Below are positions 14,846-22,246 of a DNA stretch of 26,267 nt, one piece after another. Location: NCBI GenBank assembly GCA_964386505.1, contig CAYLSM010000043.1:1-26267 (forward strand), in the 5' to 3' direction. Both the position numbers and the translations under genes were made by a program. The DNA comes from JAJFUG01 sp964386505. GTDB taxonomy: Bacteria; Gemmatimonadota; Glassbacteria; GWA2-58-10. Under the pieces are notes generated by a model, which was given only the letters and a program-made list of their open reading frames with translations, did not search any database and had not been told where the DNA came from. Numbering within the stretch: the first letter of the stretch is position 1; every line of letters starts with the position of its first letter.

Positions 14846-16102
14846 ATGAATACGCAGAAAAAAGGACTCCTCAAAAAAATAGCCCTGATCATGAGCGCAG
14901 TCGGCCCCGGCCTGTTCCTGATCGGCTACAACATCGGCACCGGGAGCATCACCACCATGGCCTCGGCGGGAAGCCGCTACGGCATGTCGCTGTTCTGGAC
15001 ACTGCTGCTGTCCTGCCTGTTCACCTACGTGATGATGATCGCCTACGGCCATTACACGGCGGTGACCGGCGAGACCGCAATGAACGCTTACAAGAAACAT
15101 ATCCGTTTCGGCAAGGCGCTGGCCATCTATACCATAATCAGCCTGATTATCGGTGAGCTGACCGCCCTGGCCGGGATCATGGGCATCCTCACCGACCTGA
15201 TCGGCGAATGGTGTCTTTTCACTCTCGGGATACAGGTAAGCGCCCTGTGGACCGCAATCGTGATTATCATAGGCTGCTTCCTTCTGCTCTGGGATGGCAA
15301 GTATTCACATTTCGAGATATTCCTGACCATCCTGGTGATAATGATGGGACTGGGCTTTCTGGGCAGTATGATTCTGGTGGTGCCCGACCCCGCGGAACTG
15401 CTGGCCGGACTGAAACCACAGATTCCGGATGATCCCAACGCTTTCCTGATCGTGGCCGGCATGGCGGGAACCACCTGCTCGGCCATGGTGTTCATCATGC
15501 GCTCCATCGTGGTGTCCGAGAAAGGCTGGAAACGCGATGAAATCAAAAAAGAGAAGGTGGACGCATTCTTTTCGAGTTTCATGATGATGCTGCTGTCCGC
15601 CTCGGTGATGGCCTGCGCGGCCGGGACATTGTTCAAGATGGGCAAGCCGGTGGAGCAGACCATCGACATGGTGCAGACCCTTGAACCGCTGGCTGGACGG
15701 TTTGCGATCAGCATTTTTGTCCTGGGCGTGATCGGCGCCGCGATCAGCACCCTGTTCCCGATCGTACTCGTGGCGCCCTGGCTGATCGACGACTATCGTG
15801 GCAAGCCGCGGGTCATCCGCAGCCCGATGTACCGCATACTGGGTGGTCTGGGGCTTATGCTGGGGCTGGTGGTGCCGGTGTTCGGCGGGCGGCCGGTCTG
15901 GGTGATGGTCTCCTCGCAGGCTTTCCAGGCCATGATCCTGCCGGTCATAACCCTGCCCATCATTTACCTTCTTAACCGTAGGGACCTGATGGGGCAGGAC
16001 AAGGCCGGGTTCTGGATGAACCTGGGCCTCTGGGCGACATTTATTTTCGCCATGATTACGGCTTACACCGGGCTGATCGGTCTGGTGGATATACTCGGCT
16101 GA
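14846..16102 (+). CDS. Divergent Nramp-superfamily transporter
   Basis: This 418-residue protein has about eleven membrane segments and the overall Nramp layout: the first segment begins AVGPGLFLIGYNIGTG, and the sixth-segment region reads AGTTCSAMVFIMRS. In canonical Mn/Fe transporters the first unwound helix carries DPGN and the sixth carries MPH, which bind the metal. Here the equivalent sites appear to be NIGTG and FIMRS, so the usual ligands Asp, Asn, Met and His are not all retained. The substrate is therefore uncertain; some Nramp relatives carry other ions. A GGAGAG lies about 11 bases before the ATG. Two YIP1-family membrane protein genes follow on the same strand (52 and 45-base gaps), probably in one operon. 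Confidence 0.75.
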   Translation: MNTQKKGLLKKIALIMSAVGPGLFLIGYNIGTGSITTMASAGSRYGMSLFWTLLLSCLFTYVMMIAYGHYTAVTGETAMNAYKKHIRFGKALAIYTIISLIIGELTALAGIMGILTDLIGEWCLFTLGIQVSALWTAIVIIIGCFLLLWDGKYSHFEIFLTILVIMMGLGFLGSMILVVPDPAELLAGLKPQIPDDPNAFLIVAGMAGTTCSAMVFIMRSIVVSEKGWKRDEIKKEKVDAFFSSFMMMLLSASVMACAAGTLFKMGKPVEQTIDMVQTLEPLAGRFAISIFVLGVIGAAISTLFPIVLVAPWLIDDYRGKPRVIRSPMYRILGGLGLMLGLVVPVFGGRPVWVMVSSQAFQAMILPVITLPIIYLLNRRDLMGQDKAGFWMNLGLWATFIFAMITAYTGLIGLVDILG

Positions 16103-16153
16103 GGCCGAGGGTCTCAATCGATGCTCTGCTGTCAGTGAAAGGAGACACAGATA

Positions 16154-16672
16154 ATGAGCCTGTTTTTGTCGCGGATCATCCGTGCACTGCGCCTGGACAA
16201 GCAGCTGTTCGAGGAGGTGGAGGCTGACCCGAAGTCTCTGCTCCAGGCGATGACCGTTGTGGTGCTGGCCAGCGTGGCCGGCGGGATCGGGATGCCGGGC
16301 GAGGAGGAGACGCCGTTTATCCTGGGAGCGCTGGGGGCGCTGTTCGCCTGGGCGGTCTGGGCTTTCATCACCTATCTTGTCGGGACCAAACTTCTGCCCA
16401 CGGCGCAGACAGTCTCCAGCCCGGCCGAGCTGATGCGCACGCTGGGGTTCGCCTACGCCCCGGGCCTGCTCAACGTGCTGGGGGTGATGCCGGTGCTGGG
16501 CTGGGCGGTGCGCGGGATAACCGCAGTCTGGATGCTGCTGGCCTGGGTGATCGCCGTGCGGCAGGCTCTGGACTACGAGAGCACGGGACGGGCGGTGCTG
16601 GTTTGCCTGATCGGCTGGGTGGTGGTGATGGGTCTGAACCTGCTCCTTATGCTGACCGGACTGTCCGGCTGA
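16154..16672 (+). CDS. YIP1-family membrane protein, copy 1
   Basis: The protein (172 residues) has a short amphipathic N-terminus (RIIRALRLDKQLFEEVEADP) followed by about five hydrophobic segments (about 32-48, 55-80, 100-112, 115-135, 145-168). The FEEVEADPKSLLQA lead-in and the LRTLGFAYAPGLLNVLG stretch are typical of bacterial YIP1-domain proteins. Function is unknown; the family is found in bacteria and eukaryotes, and only the eukaryotic members have a well-known role, in vesicle traffic. AAAGGAG lies upstream of the ATG. It is homologous to the next gene and follows the Nramp-like gene by 51 bases. Confidence 0.75.
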   Translation: MSLFLSRIIRALRLDKQLFEEVEADPKSLLQAMTVVVLASVAGGIGMPGEEETPFILGALGALFAWAVWAFITYLVGTKLLPTAQTVSSPAELMRTLGFAYAPGLLNVLGVMPVLGWAVRGITAVWMLLAWVIAVRQALDYESTGRAVLVCLIGWVVVMGLNLLLMLTGLSG

Positions 16673-16717
16673 GGGCCTTGCGCCAACTGAGGAAAGGTTT
16701 GCACAGGAGACAGGTGC

Positions 16718-17278
16718 ATGCGGATGTTAACGACCTTCTTCCCGCGCCTGTGGCGCGCCCTTCTGCTCGACCCGAGCCTGTACGACGAGGTGCGGGATGA
16801 CCGGAAGGCTATCTGGCAGGCGGTTGTGATCGTCCTGGTGGCCTCGATCTCGCTGAATGTCGCGATGGTGCACATTCAGCCCGGCCCGGACGGAGAAAGC
16901 GGTGCTGAATGCCTGTCCGGCTGGCTTGTCTGGGCTTTCCTTCTTCAGCGCCTGGCCCCACGCCTGTTCCGCACCGGGCAGCCGCGCCCCACCTACTTGC
17001 AGGTGCTGCGTCCGCTGGGGTTCGCTTTCGCTCCGGTGATGCTGTCGGTGCTGGGGATTCCGCGCGAAATCCGCGCCACGATGGAGATGCTGATGCTCGC
17101 CTGGTTCATTCTGTCGATGTCTTCTGCGGTAAAGCAGAGCCTGGGTTACAGCAGCCGGAAACGGGCGGCTGCGGCTTTCATCTGCTGCGGATTGGTGATG
17201 CTGCTGGTGTTGTTCGGGGTCGGAATCCTGTTGGGCTGGCTTGCCTCTGTGGCGGGATTGGAAGGCGACGCAGGCTGA
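16718..17278 (+). CDS. YIP1-family membrane protein, copy 2
   Basis: This 186-residue paralogue of the preceding gene shares its layout: an N-terminal RLWRALLLDPSLYDEVRDD lead-in, hydrophobic segments, and the motif LRPLGFAFAPVMLSVLG matching LRTLGFAYAPGLLNVLG in copy 1. The two therefore probably arose by tandem duplication and have since diverged considerably. Copy 2 has a longer hydrophilic loop after the first segment (HIQPGPDGESGAE). The ATG has AGGAG about 8 bases upstream. It is the last plus-strand gene before a structured convergent intergenic region. Molecular function is unknown. Confidence 0.72.
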   Translation: MRMLTTFFPRLWRALLLDPSLYDEVRDDRKAIWQAVVIVLVASISLNVAMVHIQPGPDGESGAECLSGWLVWAFLLQRLAPRLFRTGQPRPTYLQVLRPLGFAFAPVMLSVLGIPREIRATMEMLMLAWFILSMSSAVKQSLGYSSRKRAAAAFICCGLVMLLVLFGVGILLGWLASVAGLEGDAG

Positions 17279-17336
17279 TGAACTGATTCACCTGAGCAGT
17301 ACCACGAGCGAGATTTGCTCCACCTCTCCCGCCCCG

Positions 17337-17394
17337 CGGGGTGCCCGTCCATCCGGATGGACAGATGCCTGGCGGCTTTTTGCCGGGCACCCCG
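17337..17394. repeat. Nested inverted repeat with three-way-junction potential
   Basis: An 11-bp perfect outer stem (17337-17347 with 17384-17394) encloses a perfect 14-bp palindrome (tccatccggatgga, 17348-17361) that can form a 6-bp hairpin with a CCGG loop, and a second weaker stem (17366-17373 with 17382-17389, one G-U pair) that competes with the outer stem. It lies between the convergent YIP1 and HU genes. The plus strand has TTTTT only inside the structure and TTGCTTTCC after it, so it may be a bidirectional terminator or a dispersed palindromic repeat. Confidence 0.55.
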
Positions 17395-17428
17395 TTGCTT
17401 TCCTGCTGTCTTGAAGCTCGGAACCGGA

Positions 17429-17701
17429 CTAATTGAGCAGCTTGTTCAGGTCCTTGGACACCTTGAACAGCGCCTTGCGGCGGGCCGGGACTTCCACCTC
17501 GTCGTTCGTCTTCGGGTTGCGCGCCTTGCGCGAGCGGTAGTTCTTAACCCGGAACGTGCCGAAACCCCTGATCTCCAGATGGTTGTCCTCGGCCAGCAGC
17601 TTTTTCACCTCTTCCAGAAACTGGTCCACCACGATCTTGGTTTCCTTGATCGTGAACCCGGTCTTCTCCGCAATCAATTCGACGATTTCAGCTTTGGTCA
17701 T
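17429..17701 (-). CDS. hup: DNA-binding protein HU/IHF family
   Basis: HU dimers bend and compact DNA. The 90-residue protein is full length: MTKAEIVELIAEKTGFTIKE N-terminal helices, the GFGTF turn (near 47) and the beta-arm RSRKARNPKT, which contains the conserved RNP intercalation motif, then EVEVPARRKALFKVSKDLN. The ATG at 17701 (GGAG 9 bases upstream) is chosen because it gives the canonical N-terminus; the open frame running to 18037 is not family-like. It is likely monocistronic, with an upstream promoter candidate at 17961-17989. HU and IHF subunits cannot be separated from this sequence alone; HU is the likelier call for a single gene. Confidence 0.92.
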   Translation of the reverse strand: MTKAEIVELIAEKTGFTIKETKIVVDQFLEEVKKLLAEDNHLEIRGFGTFRVKNYRSRKARNPKTNDEVEVPARRKALFKVSKDLNKLLN

Positions 17702-17960
17702 AGGACAATGCTCCTGCTGAGGGGTTGACAATCGGTGACACGAAGCCTGGCGGGTCGCTGCAGGTCCGTGTGCCGGTATAAAAATGTAATGCCGCCGGAT
17801 AATGGCAATGGTATCGCTAAGACCGGCCGCAGTATAACCGGCTCGACGGGGCCGGTCCGGCCCGGCAAGCCGGGGTCGAAATCGAAGGTGCGCTCTGGCA
17901 AAAATCGGGGGAGAGACCGGGAGGCTGTGCCGTGAGGCCAGCCTCCCGATGCACGAGGGC

Positions 17961-17989
17961 AATTTACAGCCAAACAGATACGGATTCAA
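17961..17989 (-). promoter_or_regulatory. Possible HU promoter
   Basis: On the minus strand TTGAAT (17989-17984) and TAAATT (17966-17961) are separated by 17 bases, with an A/T-rich tract upstream (about 18009-18020) that could act as an UP element. The implied leader is about 250 bases. Confidence 0.35.
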
Positions 17990-18072
17990 GAGCTTTCTTG
18001 CGTCGGTGCAAAAAAATTTTTCAACATTCACGGTCAACCGGATTACGCTCGGCCCGCTGACGCTCTGGGTTG

Positions 18073-18098
18073 ACCTGCCACGCCCGGCGGTGGCAGGT
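18073..18098 (-). terminator. Hairpin downstream of the hydrogenase operon
   Basis: acctgccac (18073-18081) pairs perfectly with gtggcaggt (18090-18098) across an 8-nt loop, 29 bases past the hydG stop codon. No T tract follows on the minus strand, so it is either a Rho-dependent or transcript-stabilising end, or not a terminator. Confidence 0.4.
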
Positions 18099-18127
18099 TG
18101 TTCGAGCTCCGGACTGAAGGCTGAACC

Positions 18128-19555
18128 TCAGAAATACAGGTCCCGCTCACCATCCTGGTCTATCCGCTCCAGTTTCTGGATAAGCTGGGCCTTGAGCGGA
18201 CTGTCCTCCATCTTGTCAAGTTCCTTGCGCACAATCTCGGCGCCCAGGGCACGGGTCTGGGGACTGGCGTAGTCCACCAGGTATTCAGTCAGGGTGGTCA
18301 GTGCGTTGGGGGTGCAGTAGCGCTTGATGAAACCCGGGATGGCGAACTCCATGAAATGTTCGCCCGTGCGGCCCAGACGGTAGCAGGCGGTGCAGAAACT
18401 GGGCAGGAACCCGTCCTGCAGCAGCTCGCCCATCACAGTGTCCAGGCTGCGGATGTCGCCCAGGCAGAACTGCTCGCGCTCCATCAACTGGGCATCTCCG
18501 CACTCGGTGTAGCCGCCGATCTCGATCCGGCTGCCGGCGTCGATCTGGCTCACCCCGAACCCCATGATCTCGCGGCGCAACTCGGCGCTTTCGCGGGCGG
18601 TGCAGATAAGTCCGGTGTAGGGCACGGCCAGGCGCAGGATCGCCACCAGGCGCTTGAACGACTCGTCCTGCACCAGGCTGGCGGAGTTGTGCTCCACGCC
18701 CTGGGCCGGACGCAGGCGCGGGAAACTGATCGTGTGCGGCCCCACCCCGTGGCGCTGCTGAAGGTGCAGGGCGTGGCTGACCAGGCCGAGCACCTCGAAA
18801 CGCCAGTCGGCCAGGCCGAACAGCGCCCCGATGCCGACATCGTCACAGCCGGAATCGATGGCCCGCCCGGGCCCGTCCAGACGCCACAGGAAATCGGCCT
18901 TGCGCGTGCCCGCCGGGTGAAGGGTGGCGTAAGTGGCGTGGTGGTAGGTCTCCTGAAAAATCTGATAGGTGCCGATACCGGCGGCTTTCACTATCTTGTA
19001 GCCCTCATGGTCGAGCGGAGCGGCGTTGATGTTCACCCGGCGGATCTCGCCGCCCTGGCCCTGGCGCACCCCATAGACCGTGCGCGCCGTCTCGGCGATG
19101 AACTCGGCGTCATACAGCGGGTGCTCTCCGAACACGAGGATCAGACGCTTGTGGCCGCGGCTCTCCAAGGCCTCCACCTGGCGCACCACCTCCGGCTGCG
19201 ACAGGGTGCGGCGCACCGAGTCGGGGTTGCTGCGGCGGAAAGCGCAGTAGGTGCAGTCGTTCACACAGTGGTTGCCCACGTAAAGCGGGGCGAACAGCAC
19301 GATCCGGTTGCCGTAGACCTCCTGCTTGAGCTTGCGGGCCGCGGCGAAAATACTCTCCACCGCCTCGGGCTGGTCGGCCTTGAGCAGGACTGCGGTTTCC
19401 TCCACACTGAGCGCCTGCTTGTTCAGGCTTTTGGCGACAATCTGCTCGACCTGCGCCAGTTCCGGGCGCTTGCCGGCCAGCAGGGAAGTAAGCCGCGCAT
19501 CGTCGATGAAATCCAGCGCAGAGTCACTCAGTGTCATGGGAGCCAATGCCTTCAT
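18128..19555 (-). CDS. hydG: [FeFe]-hydrogenase H-cluster maturase HydG
   Basis: HydG is the radical-SAM tyrosine lyase that makes the CO and cyanide ligands of the H-cluster. The 475-residue protein has the SAM cluster motif CVNDCTYC (Cys97, 101, 104) followed by AFRRSN, and the C-terminal second-cluster motif CTAC followed by Cys after 22 residues (Cys388, 391, 414), which distinguishes HydG from the related tyrosine lyase ThiH. The length is normal. The ATG at 19555 lies 2 bases after the hydE stop codon, with GGAGAG 6 bases upstream, so hydE and hydG are tightly coupled. It is the last gene of the hydrogenase locus. Confidence 0.95.
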   Translation of the reverse strand: MKALAPMTLSDSALDFIDDARLTSLLAGKRPELAQVEQIVAKSLNKQALSVEETAVLLKADQPEAVESIFAAARKLKQEVYGNRIVLFAPLYVGNHCVNDCTYCAFRRSNPDSVRRTLSQPEVVRQVEALESRGHKRLILVFGEHPLYDAEFIAETARTVYGVRQGQGGEIRRVNINAAPLDHEGYKIVKAAGIGTYQIFQETYHHATYATLHPAGTRKADFLWRLDGPGRAIDSGCDDVGIGALFGLADWRFEVLGLVSHALHLQQRHGVGPHTISFPRLRPAQGVEHNSASLVQDESFKRLVAILRLAVPYTGLICTARESAELRREIMGFGVSQIDAGSRIEIGGYTECGDAQLMEREQFCLGDIRSLDTVMGELLQDGFLPSFCTACYRLGRTGEHFMEFAIPGFIKRYCTPNALTTLTEYLVDYASPQTRALGAEIVRKELDKMEDSPLKAQLIQKLERIDQDGERDLYF

Positions 19556-19557
19556 TT

Positions 19558-20634
19558 CTATCTCTCCTGCGCCGCAAAAGTCAGCGCGTTCTTCAGCCTG
19601 TAGCCGGGAGAATCACCCCGTCCCACTCCCACGTATCTCCCGATCGATTCGAGTCTGCCCTTGAGGCAGTTGAAGCAGATTTCCGCAGTCTCGCTCACGC
19701 AGGCTTTGTTCGGGTAGATGTCGTACAACGCCCGATAGCGCGCGGGAGTGAGATTGGGCATCACCACGTTGGCCCCGCGGGTCAGGGCCAGCTCGCGCCC
19801 GTCCTCGCGGTTCAGGGTGGCCAGGGCGGTGGTGGCGGGGATATTGGCCCGTGGACAGACCAGGCGGGCCAGTGCCACCATCTTGCAGGTCATAAGTTCC
19901 GTGGCCGGGGCCTGGTCCTCGGCCGCAGCGGGCTCGGAGGCCAGCGGCGTGCCGGGATGGGGGATGTATGGCCCCACGCCGATCATGTCCGGCTCCAGCC
20001 GGCTGAAAGTCAGAATGTCCTCGGCCAGGTCCTCGACGGTCTGGCCGGGTATGCCGACCATCACTCCACCGCCGATCTCGTAGCCAAGGCGGCGCAGAAG
20101 CCGCAGAAGGCTTAGCCGTGAGGCCGCCCCACGCTCCAGCGGCGGGTGGATGTGCTCGAAAAGGTCGCGGCGGGAGGTCTCGAAGCGCAGCAAATAGCGG
20201 TCCGCGCCCGCGGCGCGCCAGAGGGCGTATTCCTCGGGACGGCGCTCGCCCAGGCTGAGCGTGACCGCCAGGGAGGTGCGTTCCTTGATCTTGCGTACCA
20301 GCGAGGCCACCCGGCCCTCATCGAACCAGAGGTCCTCTCCGCTTTGCAGCACCACTGTCCCGTAACCCAACTCCTCGGCCTGGAGCGCGCAGTCCAGTAT
20401 CTCCTGTTCGCTCATCCGGTAGCGGGTCAGACGGGTGTTTTCGCGCCGCAGCCCGCAGTAGAGGCAACTTCGGCGGCAGTGGTTCGAAATTTCGACTAGC
20501 CCGCGCAGGTGCACGGCATCGCCGACCTCGGCCATGCGGGCGCTGTCGGCGGTTTCCCACAGCACCTGCAGGGTCTCAGGACGGTCTTCCCGCAACCAGC
20601 GGATTATGTCCCGGCGTTCCATGTTCCACACCAT
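19558..20634 (-). CDS. hydE: [FeFe]-hydrogenase H-cluster maturase HydE
   Basis: HydE is a radical-SAM enzyme that processes the organometallic Fe(Cys)(CO)2CN precursor on the way to the H-cluster. The 358-residue protein carries CRRSCLYC (Cys53, 57, 60) after LRGLVEIS, then the barrel motifs VLQSGED, GADRYLLRFETS and GGGVMVGIPGQT; a C-terminal pair of Cys (CFNC) lies where some HydE proteins hold a second cluster. The start is uncertain between ATG at 20634 and ATG at 20622; either overlaps the receiver-kinase gene by about 50 bases, in the non-conserved tail of that kinase. The overlap suggests translational coupling, which ties maturation to the sensory genes. Confidence 0.93.
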   Translation of the reverse strand: MVWNMERRDIIRWLREDRPETLQVLWETADSARMAEVGDAVHLRGLVEISNHCRRSCLYCGLRRENTRLTRYRMSEQEILDCALQAEELGYGTVVLQSGEDLWFDEGRVASLVRKIKERTSLAVTLSLGERRPEEYALWRAAGADRYLLRFETSRRDLFEHIHPPLERGAASRLSLLRLLRRLGYEIGGGVMVGIPGQTVEDLAEDILTFSRLEPDMIGVGPYIPHPGTPLASEPAAAEDQAPATELMTCKMVALARLVCPRANIPATTALATLNREDGRELALTRGANVVMPNLTPARYRALYDIYPNKACVSETAEICFNCLKGRLESIGRYVGVGRGDSPGYRLKNALTFAAQER

Positions 20635-21775
20635 CCATTCTATAGGACGGGTCGAGGCTCACGCTGAACGTGCTGCCCTGGCCCGGAGTGCTCTCCACGC
20701 TGCACTCGCCGCCGTAGAACGCGGCGAGTTTCTTGATTATCGAAAGCCCCAGCCCGCTGCCCAGAATGCCGCGGGTCTTGTCATTCTTGATCCGGACGAA
20801 CTCGTTGAACAGCAGGGCCACCTCCTCGGCGCTCATCCCGATTCCGGTGTCGGAGACCGCGATCAGCACCTTGCCGTCCGCGGCCAGGGAGATGTCCACC
20901 CTCACATTCCCGCCGTCACGGTTGTACTTGACCGCGTTTGAGATCAGGTTGTTCAGGATGATCTCGATCTCCTCGCGGTCGGCCCGCAGGTGAACCTCGG
21001 GCACGGGCTGCAACTGGAGCGTGATTTCACGCTTGAGCGCCTCGGGCAAGGCGGTCTCGATCGCCCGGTGGGCGATTTCCTCCAGGTTGACCTCGACCAG
21101 CTCGCGGCGTTTCTGGCCGCTCTCGATGCGCGTGATCTCCAGCAGGTCCACGATCAGCTTTCGCATCTGCTCGGTGCGGGTCAGGCAGCGGCCGATCATC
21201 CCGTCAAGCATCTCCTTGCTCTTGACCGCCTCGGGCTGGTCGAGCATGATCCTCAGGTATCCCTCCACGGCGTTGAGCGGGCTTTTCAGCTCGTGGGCCA
21301 GGACCGAGATGAACTGGAAGCGCAACTGGCGCTTCTCCTGGGCCAGGCGCCGGGCCTGGCGGGAGGTCATCAGGCTCTCGGCGGTCTTGCTCACTGCGGC
21401 TTTCAGCTCGGCCGGGGTGAACGGCTTGGCCAGGAAATCGAACGCGCCTTTCTTGATCGCGCTGACAGCGGTCTCGAGCGAGGCATAGGCCGTGACCATC
21501 ACTGTCAGCACCGGGGTCTGGGGCGGCTCGGCGGTGAGATGCTCCAGCACGTCCAGCCCGCTCAGCCCCGGCAGTTTGTGGTCGAGCAGCAGGATGTCCG
21601 GCGCCTGACGGTGGATTTTTTCGAGCGCCTCCTCACCGCTGCCAGCGGTGTCAGTCTCGAAAGTCACCTCTTCCCCTATATCCCCCAGGTGGAGGCGGAA
21701 ATCGCGCAGGCTGCGCACTACCGCCATCCGCATCCCGGGCTCGTCGTCGGTCACCAGAATCCGCAGCTTTTCCAT
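20576..21775 (-). CDS. Receiver-histidine kinase (REC-HisKA-HATPase)
   Basis: This 399-residue soluble protein has an N-terminal receiver domain (Asp10/11, phospho-acceptor Asp65, Thr95, Lys117), a linker helix, a HisKA domain with the phospho-acceptor His161 in VLAHELKSPLN, and a HATPase_c domain (NLISNAVKY N-box, DTGIGMS and GSGLGLS G-boxes). No membrane segment or PAS domain is present, so its input is probably phosphotransfer to the receiver. It follows the stand-alone receiver protein by 2 bases and overlaps hydE. It may accept phosphate from the H2-sensing kinase two genes upstream and pass it on, but no DNA-binding domain is present. The last 20 or so residues are non-conserved and overlap hydE. 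Confidence 0.88.
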   Translation of the reverse strand: MEKLRILVTDDEPGMRMAVVRSLRDFRLHLGDIGEEVTFETDTAGSGEEALEKIHRQAPDILLLDHKLPGLSGLDVLEHLTAEPPQTPVLTVMVTAYASLETAVSAIKKGAFDFLAKPFTPAELKAAVSKTAESLMTSRQARRLAQEKRQLRFQFISVLAHELKSPLNAVEGYLRIMLDQPEAVKSKEMLDGMIGRCLTRTEQMRKLIVDLLEITRIESGQKRRELVEVNLEEIAHRAIETALPEALKREITLQLQPVPEVHLRADREEIEIILNNLISNAVKYNRDGGNVRVDISLAADGKVLIAVSDTGIGMSAEEVALLFNEFVRIKNDKTRGILGSGLGLSIIKKLAAFYGGECSVESTPGQGSTFSVSLDPSYRMDGVEHGTPGHNPLVAGRPS

Positions 21776-21777
21776 CT

Positions 21778-22185
21778 TTACCGTCCCTTCGTCAGGTGCT
21801 CGATCTCACCGCGTATCTGCTCGAAGCGCACGGGTTTGGCCAGCACGCGGTCGGCCTTGATCCAGGAGCGCTCCTCATCCGTGGTCGAGTCGAACTCGAT
21901 GCCGGTCTCGCTGTAGACCGCGCTGACCATGATCACCGGGACATCCGGGTACTTTTTCTTCAGATGGTGGCACAGGACAAAGCCGCCGTCCTGGTACTCC
22001 ATCATCAGGTCGAAAACCGCGATGTCGGGCTTGGTGTCGGCCAGCAGCTCCTCGGCCTCTTTCTGGCCCTCTGCGGTCAGCACGTTGTAGCCGGCGTTCT
22101 GGAGCTGGAGTCTCATCTGGAGCAGGAAATCGTGGTCGTCATCCACGATCAGGACAGTTTTGGGAGTGTTTTTTTCGGTCATCAT
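21778..22185 (-). CDS. Stand-alone response-regulator receiver protein
   Basis: The 135-residue protein is a single receiver domain: acidic pocket DDD (15-17), phospho-acceptor Asp59 in AVFDLMM, Ser88 in MVSAVYS and Lys117 in LAKPV. There is no output domain. An insertion after the fourth strand (SETGIEFDSTTDEERSW) makes the alpha4 face longer than usual. It lies between the sensory hydrogenase-kinase and the receiver-kinase, 61 bases after the former, so it is a probable phosphate shuttle. Two ATGs in tandem (22185 and 22182) are equivalent start candidates. Confidence 0.88.
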   Translation of the reverse strand: MMTEKNTPKTVLIVDDDHDFLLQMRLQLQNAGYNVLTAEGQKEAEELLADTKPDIAVFDLMMEYQDGGFVLCHHLKKKYPDVPVIMVSAVYSETGIEFDSTTDEERSWIKADRVLAKPVRFEQIRGEIEHLTKGR

Positions 22186-22246
22186 TCCGGTTCTTCTGCT
22201 TGAAGGTTAGCGACAGTAAAAAGGATTCAGCCGCGGGACTGGGGCC

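Larger units (their letters stand above)
17702..18127. other. Non-coding region between HU and hydG
   Basis: No supported gene is present in these 426 bases. The region contains a hairpin after the hydG stop (18073-18098), an A7T5 tract (about 18009-18020), a minus-strand promoter candidate (17961-17989) and a leader of about 250 bases before HU. Short frames on both strands are not family-like. Confidence 0.6.

Noticed and set aside
18356..19603. Long plus-strand open frame (about 415 codons) antisense to hydG
   Set aside because: It is a mirror of the hydG codon pattern with no domain signal and no ribosome binding site.
21778..22185. The lone receiver protein as a transcription factor
   Set aside because: It ends after the receiver fold; there is no room for a DNA-binding domain and no frameshifted extension downstream.
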